Numbered from the stretch's first letter, positions 41,634-50,974 are shown. The stretch is 58,555 nucleotides of DNA from Ruminococcaceae bacterium UBA2719 (GCA_002353935.1 DEKP01000043.1:1-58555), one strand, 5' to 3'. Notes: generated by a model from the sequence alone, not told the origin. Made by a program: numbers and translations.

Positions 41634-42644
41634 TTATTTCTTTTTCTTTTTAGATTTACTTTTTTGATTTGTATTGTTCTGAGGCGTTTGTAAAGGCACA
41701 TATTCATATTTGACCTTAGCTTCCTGAAGTTCAAGTAAGGCTACATGTTGTGCTTGTTGTTTTGCGGTAATCTGTTGAGCAGAAAACATTTTGTTCATTA
41801 TTACAGACTGTACAAAGCCTAAAACAGTTGAACAAATCCAGTAGAAACCAACAGCCGCCGGAACGGTATAAGCGATCCAAGCCGTAAGCAGAGGAAGAGC
41901 AAGCAAAGCATATTTCATACAACCTTGCTGATTGTTCATTGAACCGTTTGTTCTCATCATATAAATTTGAGATCCTACCGAAGTTACAAGACACAAGATA
42001 GGAATAATAATAACCCAAGATGTAAACATCGTACTTTTAGGGGTTGAAAGTAAGTCAAGTCCCAAAAAGTTAAATCCCGATGACAGCCCCTTGATCTTTT
42101 GAACATCGGCATCTGAAAGTGTTTTTAAAATGTCGGTATTTGACGTCAAAAGAGAATATGCTTTTGGACTGTTAAAAAGCCTTATAAGATCAATTTGTGA
42201 ATAAATACCGGAAGAATTCATTGATATACCCGGTATATGATTAATAGTTTCAAGTACAGACGTAACCTTGTCAGACGCTATATGAAGCATGTTTGAAATT
42301 GGACGAGATACAGAATAATAGATTCCCAGCATGACAAACATAGGAAACAAAGAAGTCAAACAACCTGAAAATGGGCTCGTCCCTTCTTTTTCATAGAGTT
42401 TTTGTACTTCTTCGTTATATCTGGCTTTATCATTACCGTATTTTTCTTTTAATTCGCGCTGTTTTGCCTGTAATCTTGAATTTGCTGCCATACTCTTTTG
42501 TTGCTTAAGAGAAGCCGGAAACAACACAATTTTAAATATTAAAGTAAATATTATAATAGCAACACCAAAATTAGGAACAACATAATATATTGCCCACAAA
42601 ATATATCCGAAAATGCTGCCTAAAAAGTTAAAAACAGTATACAT
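41634..42644 (-). CDS. yidC: Membrane protein insertase YidC
   Basis: 336 aa; inserts proteins into the cytoplasmic membrane alone or with SecYEG. Five hydrophobic segments begin near residue 5; the cytoplasmic hairpin (QQKSMAANSRLQAKQRELKEKYG) follows the first conserved helix. The groove residue usually Arg appears as Lys (IFTLIFKIVLFP), which keeps the charge. The C-terminus is Lys-rich, as in ribosome-binding YidC forms. No lipobox is evident at the N-terminus. AAAGAAAGG precedes the ATG. Confidence 0.96.
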   Translation of the reverse strand: MYTVFNFLGSIFGYILWAIYYVVPNFGVAIIIFTLIFKIVLFPASLKQQKSMAANSRLQAKQRELKEKYGNDKARYNEEVQKLYEKEGTSPFSGCLTSLFPMFVMLGIYYSVSRPISNMLHIASDKVTSVLETINHIPGISMNSSGIYSQIDLIRLFNSPKAYSLLTSNTDILKTLSDADVQKIKGLSSGFNFLGLDLLSTPKSTMFTSWVIIIPILCLVTSVGSQIYMMRTNGSMNNQQGCMKYALLALPLLTAWIAYTVPAAVGFYWICSTVLGFVQSVIMNKMFSAQQITAKQQAQHVALLELQEAKVKYEYVPLQTPQNNTNQKSKSKKKKK

Positions 42645-42680
42645 ACTTTTAGCCTTTCTTTAAAGTTGATTATTACACAA

Positions 42681-42926
42681 TTAACGATTGTTTTTCTTTA
42701 ATGCTTTTGGATTTTTCTCGGGAACAGGATCGTATCCTCCCTTAGAAAAAGGATTACATCTTAAAATTCTCCATATTCCCATCACAGAACCTTTAAAGGC
42801 TCCAAAGCGTTCTATAGCCTCATATGTGTATTGAGAACAAGTGGGAAAATACTTACACTTAGGCGAAGTGTGCGCTGAAATGTTTTTTTGATAAAACTTA
42901 ATCAACTTTAAAAATATTTTTTTCAT
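42681..42926 (-). CDS. yidD: Membrane protein insertion efficiency factor YidD
   Basis: 81 aa small amphipathic protein thought to assist YidC. The family signature CKYFPTCSQYTYEAIERFG and the end RCNPFSKGGYDPVP are intact. I chose the ATG at 42926 (MKKIFLKLIKFYQ), the typical family N-terminus, 5 nt after the rnpA stop. A longer in-frame start at 42971 would overlap rnpA. The Shine-Dalgarno is weak, suggesting coupling to rnpA. Confidence 0.93.
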   Translation of the reverse strand: MKKIFLKLIKFYQKNISAHTSPKCKYFPTCSQYTYEAIERFGAFKGSVMGIWRILRCNPFSKGGYDPVPEKNPKALKKNNR

Positions 42927-42931
42927 AAATA

Positions 42932-43276
42932 TTAGATTATTCCTGCCTTTTGCAGGTGAATTCTCATACATTTTTCAATATCGGTACTTTTAACAAACGC
43001 AGTTTTTGTTCTTGCAACAAAAACTAAATCATAATTTCTACAATTATTTTTACTATATATATCATTATATATATTACAAAAAGCCTCTTTAATAATACGT
43101 CTGCACCGATTACGAGAAACTGCTTTGCCTATTTTTTTTGAGGTAGTTATTCCTATTTGAAGGTTATCTGATTTATTTTTTATAACATAAGTAACTAAAA
43201 TATCAGAGACATAATGTTTGCCTCTGTTATATGCCCGTTGAAATTCCCAATTTTTTGTTAAAGTAACAGGTTTCAT
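42932..43276 (-). CDS. rnpA: Ribonuclease P protein component
   Basis: 114 aa basic protein that assists the RNase P RNA in 5' tRNA maturation. The RNR signature RNRCRRIIKEA (central) and the FxRxxxxG region (FQRAYNRGKHY) are visible. The ATG at 43276 has AGGTGG about 4 nt upstream; the longer in-frame start at 43303 has none. A terminator lies between rpmH and this gene, so it probably has its own promoter or depends on read-through. Confidence 0.96.
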   Translation of the reverse strand: MKPVTLTKNWEFQRAYNRGKHYVSDILVTYVIKNKSDNLQIGITTSKKIGKAVSRNRCRRIIKEAFCNIYNDIYSKNNCRNYDLVFVARTKTAFVKSTDIEKCMRIHLQKAGII

Positions 43277-43404
43277 TAAACCACCTACTAAATTAAAAAG
43301 CAATTTGAAATTGCACCCGATTATTCTAAATCAAGCTTATAAATAGCCTGATAATTTGACCTTTTCATAAAAATACATGTCAAAACGGATCAATCTCTAC
43401 AAAT

Positions 43405-43435
43405 TAAAAAATAAAGACCACTGCCTTCAGTGGCC
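43405..43435 (-). terminator. Terminator immediately after rpmH
   Basis: Stem GGCCACTG/CAGTGGTC (43428-43435 with 43416-43423), loop AAGG, then TTTATTTTTT on the minus strand. It begins 6 nt after the rpmH stop. Confidence 0.85.
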
Positions 43436-43440
43436 TCATT

Positions 43441-43575
43441 TTAGTACGATAACTGCTTTCTTCCTTTTGCTCTTCTTCTGGCCAAAACCTTGCGTCCGTT
43501 AGATGTGGACATTCTCTTTCTGAAGCCGTGCTCTTTTTTTCTGTGTAATTTTTTTGGTTGATACGTTCTAAGCAT
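43441..43575 (-). CDS. rpmH: Ribosomal protein L34
   Basis: 44 aa, the standard L34 length: MLRTYQPKKLHRKKEHGFRK at the start, then RMSTSNGRKVLARRRAKGRK and a short end. Basic 50S subunit protein. The gene is shorter than most ORF cut-offs. AAAGGAGGG lies before the ATG at 43575, and a near-consensus promoter lies at 43616-43644. It is divergent from dnaA, as around most Firmicutes origins. Confidence 0.98.
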   Translation of the reverse strand: MLRTYQPKKLHRKKEHGFRKRMSTSNGRKVLARRRAKGRKQLSY

Positions 43576-43615
43576 CAAAAACCCTCCTTTCGGGTATATA
43601 ACCTTGCATTACAGC

Positions 43616-43644
43616 ATTATAACTTAATTTTTAAAGATAGTCAA
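43616..43644 (-). promoter_or_regulatory. rpmH promoter
   Basis: Minus strand TTGACT (43639-43644), 17-nt spacer, TATAAT (43616-43621). The surrounding 43645-43830 is extremely AT-rich with no gene and no canonical DnaA box that I can find. Confidence 0.75.
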
Positions 43645-43830
43645 TAAATTTTTTTATTTTTTATATTTTATTTGTTCAATAAAAATGAATGATTAAAAAA
43701 ACTACAATATATAGTGTTTCTCTAATTTTTTAATACAATTTTTTATATCTTAATTTCTATTTTTTTAATCTCATAAATTTACTTATATAAATAATATTGT
43801 AAATAAATACATATATAATGGAAAAATATA

Positions 43831-43859
43831 TTGATTTTTAAGACGTAATTTGGTAAAAT
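43831..43859 (+). promoter_or_regulatory. dnaA promoter
   Basis: TTGATT (43831-43836), 17-nt spacer, TAAAAT (43854-43859), about 73 nt before the dnaA ATG. Confidence 0.6.
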
Positions 43860-43931
43860 ATATATTAATATTGGCTTATTATGCGCAAGTATTTTTTTGT
43901 TAATAAATATTATATTTTAGGAGAGGATTTT

Positions 43932-45263
43932 ATGGAGTCTTTTGCTGAAGGCTGGAATATAATTTGTAATTATTTAAAGGATGAAAAAAAGATTGTCAAT
44001 GTTGCTTATAAAACTTGGATTTCAAGAATTGAACCTGTAAATATTGATTTTGAAAAAGGTGAAATTACGCTTTTAGTTCCTAATGACTTTCATAGACAAA
44101 CCTTGATGCGCTGCTATCTTCCTATACTTGAAGAAGCTTATATAGCTGTTTTTGGAACTTCATTTGAAACTATTTTTATCGTTCCTGATGATAATAAATC
44201 TAAAAAACAAGACAAGCTTTTAGGTGACGAAACATCGGCTGATACAGGATATGAATTTACCTTTGACACCTTTATTGTGGGATCATCAAATAAATTTGCT
44301 CATGCAGCGTGTTTAGCTGTTGCACAAAATCCCGCAGGAGCTTATAACCCACTTTTCTTATATGGTAATTCAGGATTGGGTAAAACTCACCTTTTATATG
44401 CTATAGGAAACGATATAAAGAAAAATTCGCCCGAAAAAAATATAATTTACATAAAGGGTGAAGACTTTGCAAATGAAATTATTCAGGCTATTTTGACAAA
44501 CAATACTCAAAAATTCAGAGAAAAATATAGAAAAGCAGATATCTTGCTTGTGGATGACGTTCAGTTTATAGGAGGAAAAGAGAGTACTCAGGAAGAATTT
44601 TTCCATACCTTCGACACTCTATATGACGCTAAAAAACAAATAGTATTGTCTTCTGACCGTCCTCCAAAAGATATTAAAATTTTAACAGACAGACTCAGAA
44701 GTCGTTTTGAAATGGGACTTTTAGCAGATATTCAGCCCCCTGATGTTGAAACTCGTATCGCTATTATAAAACGCAAGGCTGAAATAGTGGATTTATATAT
44801 TCCGGATGACGTATGTGCTTATATTGCAGACAAATTAAAAACAAATATAAGACAACTTGAAGGCGTTGTAAAAAAATTAAAAGCTAAAAATTATTTAACT
44901 AAAGAAACGCCGACAATTAGTTCTGTTAACGAAACTATATCTGAAATTTTGAATAACGACGCTCCACCGGAAGTTACAGTAGATAAAATAGTTGATGAAG
45001 TAGCCAGAACATTTGGAATATCAAGCGATGATATTAAATCTCAAAAGTCACGAAGAGCTAATATCAACAAACCCCGACAAATAGCTATATATATTTCAAG
45101 AGAGCTTACTACTTTATCTATGGAGAGTATAGGTGAAAAATTCGGCGGTAGACACTATTCTACTATCGTATATACGGTTCAACAAGTAGAAAAAAATATA
45201 AAAACAGACTCTAATTTAAGAGAAACCGTAGAAGATATTATAAAAAATATTCGTGACAGATAG
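43932..45263 (+). CDS. dnaA: Chromosomal replication initiator DnaA
   Basis: 443 aa AAA+ initiator. Domain I (about 1-85), short linker, AAA+ domain with Walker A GNSGLGKTH and Walker B ILLVDDVQF, and the DNA-binding domain IV with SMESIGEKFGGRHYSTI. The ATG at 43932 follows AGGAGAGG; an in-frame start at 43881 adds 17 hydrophobic residues not seen in the family. Codon usage is strongly A/T-ending compared with genes further left. The dnaA-dnaN gap that follows holds the likely unwinding site. Confidence 0.98.
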   Translation: MESFAEGWNIICNYLKDEKKIVNVAYKTWISRIEPVNIDFEKGEITLLVPNDFHRQTLMRCYLPILEEAYIAVFGTSFETIFIVPDDNKSKKQDKLLGDETSADTGYEFTFDTFIVGSSNKFAHAACLAVAQNPAGAYNPLFLYGNSGLGKTHLLYAIGNDIKKNSPEKNIIYIKGEDFANEIIQAILTNNTQKFREKYRKADILLVDDVQFIGGKESTQEEFFHTFDTLYDAKKQIVLSSDRPPKDIKILTDRLRSRFEMGLLADIQPPDVETRIAIIKRKAEIVDLYIPDDVCAYIADKLKTNIRQLEGVVKKLKAKNYLTKETPTISSVNETISEILNNDAPPEVTVDKIVDEVARTFGISSDDIKSQKSRRANINKPRQIAIYISRELTTLSMESIGEKFGGRHYSTIVYTVQQVEKNIKTDSNLRETVEDIIKNIRDR

Positions 45264-45562
45264 CACCTCTTTTTATGATTTGCTTTTATACTTTATATTA
45301 AAAAATTTCTTAAATAACTTTTCGTATAAATCATTTAACATTAACTTAACATTATTTAACATAATGTTGAAAATATTATCAAAATTTGTTGTTGCTACAT
45401 ATTTTTCCATATTTTTTATTAAGAAATATTAAAGAAATATATAGTATTAATGCTGAATTTTTATTGTTTCAACATTTCAACTGCCCCTACTACTACTACT
45501 ATCAATATATAATATTCATATCATTAGATTTAATTTTTTATAAAAAGAAAGGATTTTATAAA
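45264..45562. other. Putative oriC / DNA unwinding region
   Basis: AT-rich 299-nt dnaA-dnaN gap. It contains a cluster of TTAACAT-type units (about 45336-45366: TTTAACATTAA, CTTAACATTAT, TTTAACATAAT). Next come two TTTCAAC units (about 45466-45482), a short C-rich tract, five CTA trinucleotides (45487-45501) and a long AT-only tract. The CTA run fits the DnaA-trio pattern [C/T]T[A/T] beside a GC-rich box. No perfect TTATCCACA box was found here. Confidence 0.6.
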
Positions 45563-46663
45563 ATGAAATTTACATGTATCAGAAGCGACTTTTCAAATGC
45601 TGTTTCAAAAGTTAAAAGCGCTACTTCTACAAAGGCGTCGCTTCCTGTTTTAGAAGGCGTTTTAATAAAAGCGTATGATAATAAACTTACTATTTGCGGA
45701 TATGATCTTGAAATCGGTATGATAACTGAAATTGACGCAACTATTCAAAAAGAGGGAGAAATCGTTATTTCAGCAGCAAGATTAGATGAAATTATCAGAA
45801 AATTACCGGAAGAAATAGTGTCTTTTGAAACAGATGAAAGACTTATTACTTATATAAGTTCAGGTAAAACAGATTATAAAATTCCCGGAATTTCTTCAAC
45901 AGATTATCCGGAAATGCCGTCATTTGATGAACTTGAAAAAATTACAGTTAATGCAAAAGTTTTGAAAAGCATGATAAAACAAACTATTTATGCGGTTTCA
46001 ACTAATTTTGCAAAGCCTATTTATACAGGATCGTTGTTTGAATTTGAAAAAAATATATTCAGAATTATAGCTATTGATGGATTTAGAATGGCATTAAGAG
46101 AAGAAAATATAGATTCTGATATTGAAAGTAAATTTGTAGTTCCCGGAAAAGCTCAAAATGAAATTATCAAACTTATAACAGATGAAGAAAAAAATGTTGA
46201 AATAATAATAGGTCAAAGACATATTAATTTTAAGATTGAAAATTTTAGTATAATTTCTCGTTTAATTGAAGGAACATTTATTGATTATAAATCCACTATT
46301 CCGAAAACTGCTCAAACAGAATTTGTTATAAATACAAGATCATTTTATTCATCTGTTGACAGAGTTGCCGTATTAAATGAAAAAATTCAGTCTCCTGTAA
46401 GATGTAACATAACTTCTGATGAGATTAAATTTTCGTGTACAACTTCTTTAGGAAACGTAAAAGATGAAATCTCGGCAAGCGTTATAGGACAAGATGTTGA
46501 AATTGGCTTTAACAGCTCGTATATGTTAGACGCTTTGAAAAATACAGACACTGATGAGGTAAAATTTATATTAAACGGAGGATTGTCTCCAATTATAATA
46601 AAACCTGTAAAAGCAGATAGTTTTACATTTTTAGTAGTTCCAATGAGGTTGAGTGCAAAATAA
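45563..46663 (+). CDS. dnaN: DNA polymerase III beta sliding clamp
   Basis: 366 aa ring-forming processivity clamp with three similar domains; N-terminus MKFTCIRSDFSNAVSKV, C-terminus ending FLVVPMRLSAK (the typical PMR motif). The ATG at 45563 has AAAGGA upstream. An upstream in-frame ATG at 45386 would add 59 residues, translating the origin-like repeat, and is rejected. The ORF ends 1 nt before the yaaA ATG. Confidence 0.98.
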   Translation: MKFTCIRSDFSNAVSKVKSATSTKASLPVLEGVLIKAYDNKLTICGYDLEIGMITEIDATIQKEGEIVISAARLDEIIRKLPEEIVSFETDERLITYISSGKTDYKIPGISSTDYPEMPSFDELEKITVNAKVLKSMIKQTIYAVSTNFAKPIYTGSLFEFEKNIFRIIAIDGFRMALREENIDSDIESKFVVPGKAQNEIIKLITDEEKNVEIIIGQRHINFKIENFSIISRLIEGTFIDYKSTIPKTAQTEFVINTRSFYSSVDRVAVLNEKIQSPVRCNITSDEIKFSCTTSLGNVKDEISASVIGQDVEIGFNSSYMLDALKNTDTDEVKFILNGGLSPIIIKPVKADSFTFLVVPMRLSAK

Positions 46664-46664
46664 A

Positions 46665-46877
46665 ATGAGAAAACAAGTTATAAAAATAGATGAAGAATTC
46701 ATAAGACTTGATAATTTATTAAAATTTTCAGGTATTACTGCTACAGGCGGCCAGGCAAAATTTTTGATTCAATCCGAAAAAGTAAAATTAAACGGTGAAA
46801 TTTGCAATATGCGCGGCAAAAAAATATATAAAGGCGATGTTGTAGAATTTGAAGATAATACAGTTGAGGTAAATTAA
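46665..46877 (+). CDS. yaaA: S4-domain RNA-binding protein YaaA/RlbA
   Basis: 70 aa, almost entirely one S4 RNA-binding fold: LDNLLKFSGITATGGQAKFLI then VKLNGEICNMRGKKIYKGD. It is conserved between dnaN and recF across Firmicutes and thought to act on the ribosome or RNA. The ATG at 46665 lies 1 nt after the dnaN stop; recF starts directly after its stop. Confidence 0.93.
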   Translation: MRKQVIKIDEEFIRLDNLLKFSGITATGGQAKFLIQSEKVKLNGEICNMRGKKIYKGDVVEFEDNTVEVN

Positions 46878-47975
46878 TTGATAGTAAAAGATTTACAATT
46901 TGAAAATTTCAGAAATCTTTCTGATAATCATATTGTACCATGTGAGAACGTTAACGTTATTTACGGAGATAATGCACAGGGAAAAACTAATCTTTTAGAA
47001 GCTATCTGGCTTTTTTGCGGAGGACATTCTTTTAGAGGAGCAAAAGAAAGCGAACTTTTAAAATTTGAAAAAGATTTCTATTCTTTGACTATGAAATTTT
47101 TTTCATATAACAGGGAGCAGACCGCAAATATTAAATTTTTTCAAAATAAAAAGCATATAGAAATAAATAATGTTGAAAGAAATTCTTCATCCTATTTAAC
47201 AGAAGTTTTCTCGGCTGTTGTATTTTCTCCGGAGCATTTGACTTTGATAAAAAGAGGACCAATGTTGAGAAGAAAATTTTTAGATGCAGCTATATCTCAA
47301 CAAAAAATAAGCTATGCTGTTTATCTTTCAAAATACAATCAAATTATAAATCAGAGAAATGCTCTTTTAAAAGATATATATAAGCATAAGGAATTAAAGG
47401 AAACCTTACAAATTTGGGATGATTCACTGGTTTTATACGGAGCTAAAATAATAAAAGAAAGACTCGAATATATTAAAAGATTAAAAATATATGCAAAAAA
47501 ATTTCATTTTGGAATAAGTTTTTCAAAAGAAAATTTAGATCTTAATTATCTTTCAAATGCTCAAATAAATGAAGAAGATGATGAAAGTATCATAAGAGAC
47601 AAGCTTTCAAAAGTATATAAAAAATCCAGATTTGACGACTATCATATCGGATATACAACAGTAGGACCGCACAGAGACGATTTGGATATTAAAATAAATG
47701 ATATTTCAGTAAGGAACTTTGGATCTCAAGGTCAGCAGCGAAGTGCAGTGCTTTCTTTAAAATTGGGAGAAGCTCAGCTGTTAAAAGAGAAAAGAGAAGA
47801 AACTCCGGTTATTTTGCTTGATGATGTTTTGTCGGAGCTTGATTCAAAAAGGCAAGACTTTTTACTTAATAAAGTTGAAGAATATCAGGTTTTTGTTACC
47901 TGCTGTGAAGAATCAAATAAAGAACAGCTTAAAAACGGAAAAATATTTTATATAGAAAATGGTAATGTGCAGTGA
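46878..47975 (+). CDS. recF: DNA replication and repair protein RecF
   Basis: 365 aa SMC-like ATPase for single-strand-gap repair. Walker A GDNAQGKTNLLEA, signature FGSQGQQRSAVLSLK, Walker B VILLDDVLSELD. The start is TTG at 46878, directly abutting the yaaA stop, with GAGGT 8 nt upstream; there is no ATG nearby. The last bases overlap the remB start. Confidence 0.97.
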   Translation: MIVKDLQFENFRNLSDNHIVPCENVNVIYGDNAQGKTNLLEAIWLFCGGHSFRGAKESELLKFEKDFYSLTMKFFSYNREQTANIKFFQNKKHIEINNVERNSSSYLTEVFSAVVFSPEHLTLIKRGPMLRRKFLDAAISQQKISYAVYLSKYNQIINQRNALLKDIYKHKELKETLQIWDDSLVLYGAKIIKERLEYIKRLKIYAKKFHFGISFSKENLDLNYLSNAQINEEDDESIIRDKLSKVYKKSRFDDYHIGYTTVGPHRDDLDIKINDISVRNFGSQGQQRSAVLSLKLGEAQLLKEKREETPVILLDDVLSELDSKRQDFLLNKVEEYQVFVTCCEESNKEQLKNGKIFYIENGNVQ

Positions 47976-48241
47976 AATATCTTCATTTAGGAAACGATAC
48001 GTCAATAAAAACAAAAAATATTTTAGGAATTTTTGATTTAGAGACAACCACGGTTTCCAAACACACAAAAAATTTTTTATTTAATTGTGAAAAAGAGAAT
48101 ATGATTGTAAATATAAAAGAATATGAACTTCCAAAATCATTTATTGTTTATAATTTTGACGGCGAGTATTCTGTATATATTTCTAATATTTCATCGCAGA
48201 CTTTGGTAAAAAGAATGTCTGCGGGAAAGGATTTATTATGA
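47972..48241 (+). CDS. remB: RemB-type DUF370 regulator
   Basis: 89 aa. A small beta-barrel of the DUF370 family: starts MKYLHLGNDTSIKTKNILGI with FDLETTTVSK in the middle. RemA/RemB proteins are DNA-binding regulators of matrix genes in Bacillus; the copy next to recF is RemB. The GTG start overlaps the recF stop (GTGA) and its own stop overlaps the next gene (ATGA). Confidence 0.88.
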   Translation: MKYLHLGNDTSIKTKNILGIFDLETTTVSKHTKNFLFNCEKENMIVNIKEYELPKSFIVYNFDGEYSVYISNISSQTLVKRMSAGKDLL

Positions 48242-48852
48242 AGCTTACAAAGTGTCCTTATTGTAATAAACAAGTCTCGTATTTTACTGCGTTTGCAGTT
48301 AAAAGAAACGGCGAATATTTTTGCAATAAGTGTAAAAAGGAATCGAATATTTTTATAAAGAAATCAATAATTTGGCCGCTGATAGGTGCAATTATTTTGT
48401 CAGGATTGATTTTAGCTGTATTTTTGTTTGCGACAGACAGAGAAAATCTTTTGTTTGCTTTTTTTGTTGCAATACCGTTTATGATTTTTTATATTATCAC
48501 TCCGTTTTTTGTTTATCTTAAACCTAAAAAAAGTCATATGGATACATTATATGATACAAAAATAGGAGAAAATAACGTAAAAACAGCAAATTCATCTATT
48601 GTTAAACCGGCAAGAACAGTTCCTGCATATATAGATGACATAGTATCAAAAGAAGAATATAAAACTTCTATAAATTCCGATATATTTAATATGATCAAAG
48701 AAGAAAGAAAAGTTATAAATGACGATTCCGGAACAACAAGAAGCTTTGATAAGTTTGAAAATATTTCAAGTTCGAAATCCGGCAGTGATACTATGCCCAT
48801 ATCTGATCTTAAAAAGATAGCTCAAGAAAATAGAGATAAAAATATTAATTAA
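48238..48852 (+). CDS. Zinc-ribbon, two-helix membrane protein of unknown function
   Basis: 204 aa. N-terminal zinc ribbon with Cys6, Cys9, Cys29 and Cys32 (CPYC...CNKC), two membrane helices (about 43-65 and 72-95), then a soluble, mostly polar C-terminal half (about 100-204). Its ATG overlaps the remB stop (ATGA), so it belongs to the dnaA-gyrA block. I do not recognise a function; topology puts ribbon and tail on the same side, presumably the cytoplasm. The neighbouring genes are conserved, which argues that it is a real gene. Confidence 0.8.
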   Translation: MKLTKCPYCNKQVSYFTAFAVKRNGEYFCNKCKKESNIFIKKSIIWPLIGAIILSGLILAVFLFATDRENLLFAFFVAIPFMIFYIITPFFVYLKPKKSHMDTLYDTKIGENNVKTANSSIVKPARTVPAYIDDIVSKEEYKTSINSDIFNMIKEERKVINDDSGTTRSFDKFENISSSKSGSDTMPISDLKKIAQENRDKNIN

Positions 48853-48911
48853 TAATAAATTACATATATATTCCGATTATTTATATATTAAGATGTGTGG
48901 AGGAAAATTTA

Positions 48912-50900
48912 ATGAGCGAAGAAATAAAAAATCAAAATAATATCAGTGAGAATGAAGAATTAGAAAATATAACAAAGGTTGACGGAGAATACGGTGCTGA
49001 TGAAATCCAAATTTTGGAAGGCTTAGAAGCTGTTAGAAAACGCCCGGGTATGTATATCGGCTCAACCGGAGAAAGAGGACTTCATCATCTTGTATATGAG
49101 ATAGTGGATAACTCTATTGACGAAGCTCTTGCCGGATATTGTACAAAAATAGAGGTTTCTATTTTGCCGGGAAATATAATAAGAGTCAAAGACAACGGAA
49201 GAGGTATCCCTGTAGGAATCAATTCAAAAGTAGGTTTGCCTGCTGTTACGGTAGTATTTACCGTACTTCATGCCGGAGGAAAATTCGGCGGCGGCGGATA
49301 TAAGGTATCCGGCGGACTTCACGGAGTAGGCGCTTCTGTTGTAAACGCTTTGTCAGAATGGCTTGAAGTCAGAGTTTGTGACGGAGAAGATGTATATTAT
49401 CAGCGATATGAACGCGGAAATATTATTAATGATCTTGAAAAAATCGGAAAATCAGATATAAAAGGTACCGAAGTTTTATTCAAAGCAGATAAAGAAATAT
49501 TTAAAGATACCGATGTTTATGATTATAATATACTTGCAAGAAGGCTGAGAGAACAGGCTTTCTTAAATGCAGGAATAAATATTGAATTAACAGATGAACG
49601 CGACAGTGAAAATATAATAAAAAAGAAATTCTTTTATCAGGGCGGTATCAAAGAATTTGTAGATTATATTCATAAGAAAAAGGGCTATACGCCTATTCAT
49701 GATGAAGTTATATATTTGCAGACTGCAAACGAGGAAAATACCTGTGAAGTTGAAATTGCAATGAGATATAACGACAGTTATAATTCTGATATCAGATCTT
49801 TTGCAAATAATATTCATACAACCGACGGTGGAACGCATGAAGAAGGCTTTAAACGTTCTTTGCCGAGAGTTATGAACAATTATGCAGCTAAATTCAATAA
49901 AATCAAAGATAAAGATAAAGATTTAAAGCTTGAATTTGATGATTATAAAGAAGGACTTACAGCTATTATTTCTGTAAAAATAACCGAGGCTCAATTTGAA
50001 GGACAAACTAAAGCAAAACTCGGAAATACAGAAGTAAGAACTATGGTAGCTCGTCTGATAAACGAAAAATTATCAGAGTTTTTGGAAGAAAATCCGGCAT
50101 CTGCAACAGCAATATTAGATAAAGCTCTGGCTTCTGCAAAAGCTAGAGAAGCAGCCAGAAAAGCCAGAGAATCGGTAAGAAGAAAATCAGCTCTTGACTC
50201 TGCAACGCTTCCGGGCAAACTTGCCGACTGTCAGTCAAAAGACAGCAGCGAAACTGAAATATACATAGTAGAGGGAGATTCCGCAGGAGGTACCGCAAAA
50301 CAAGGTCGAGACAGAAGATTCCAGGCAATTTTGCCGCTTTGGGGAAAAATGCTTAACGTTGAAAAAGCAAGACTTGATAAAGTATACGGAAATGATAAAC
50401 TTACTCCGGTAATAACAGCTTTGGGTGCAGGAATAGGAGAAGAATTTGATCCGTCAAAATTAAGATATGATAAAGTTATAATTATGGCTGATGCCGACGT
50501 TGACGGCTCACATATCAGAACTTTGCTTCTAACATTTTTCTTTAGATATATGAGACCATTGATTGAACAGGGCCACGTATATATAGCTCAACCGCCGCTT
50601 TACAGAATTTCTAAGGGAAAAGATCACAGATATGCCTACACAGATTTAGAGCGTGATGAAATTATGGCTCAAATAGAAGGAAAAAAAGAAATTCAGCGTT
50701 ACAAAGGTCTTGGTGAAATGGACAAGGATCAGCTTTGGGAGACCACAATGAACCCACAAACCAGAACCATGCTCAGAGTAGATCTTGAAGATGCTCAGGA
50801 GGCCGACGAAACCTTCTCTATATTAATGGGAGACAAGGTTGAGCCGAGAAGAGAATTTATCGAAACTAACGCTAAATATGTTCAAAATCTTGATATTTAA
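48912..50900 (+). CDS. gyrB: DNA gyrase subunit B
   Basis: 662 aa GHKL ATPase subunit of type II topoisomerase. ATP-site motifs EIVDNSIDEAL and DNGRGIPVG, the GGKFGGGGYKVSGGLHGVG lid, TOPRIM motif EGDSAGGTAKQGRDR with DADVDGSH, and the C-terminal QRYKGLGEMD. The short C-terminus is that of Gram-positive GyrB. The ATG at 48912 follows GGAGG at 48899-48903; an in-frame GTG at 48897 precedes that site and is rejected. It is followed 74 nt later by gyrA. Confidence 0.98.
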   Translation: MSEEIKNQNNISENEELENITKVDGEYGADEIQILEGLEAVRKRPGMYIGSTGERGLHHLVYEIVDNSIDEALAGYCTKIEVSILPGNIIRVKDNGRGIPVGINSKVGLPAVTVVFTVLHAGGKFGGGGYKVSGGLHGVGASVVNALSEWLEVRVCDGEDVYYQRYERGNIINDLEKIGKSDIKGTEVLFKADKEIFKDTDVYDYNILARRLREQAFLNAGINIELTDERDSENIIKKKFFYQGGIKEFVDYIHKKKGYTPIHDEVIYLQTANEENTCEVEIAMRYNDSYNSDIRSFANNIHTTDGGTHEEGFKRSLPRVMNNYAAKFNKIKDKDKDLKLEFDDYKEGLTAIISVKITEAQFEGQTKAKLGNTEVRTMVARLINEKLSEFLEENPASATAILDKALASAKAREAARKARESVRRKSALDSATLPGKLADCQSKDSSETEIYIVEGDSAGGTAKQGRDRRFQAILPLWGKMLNVEKARLDKVYGNDKLTPVITALGAGIGEEFDPSKLRYDKVIIMADADVDGSHIRTLLLTFFFRYMRPLIEQGHVYIAQPPLYRISKGKDHRYAYTDLERDEIMAQIEGKKEIQRYKGLGEMDKDQLWETTMNPQTRTMLRVDLEDAQEADETFSILMGDKVEPRREFIETNAKYVQNLDI

Positions 50901-50974
50901 TTTTTTAATATTTCAAAATTAATCAATAAAAAAGAAACAAAGATAATTGATAAAAAAGTTGTGAGGTGAATCCC

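Noticed and set aside
45386..45562. 59-codon N-terminal extension of dnaN
   Set aside because: It would translate the trio run as poly-Tyr, lacks a ribosome binding site and is not found in sliding clamps.
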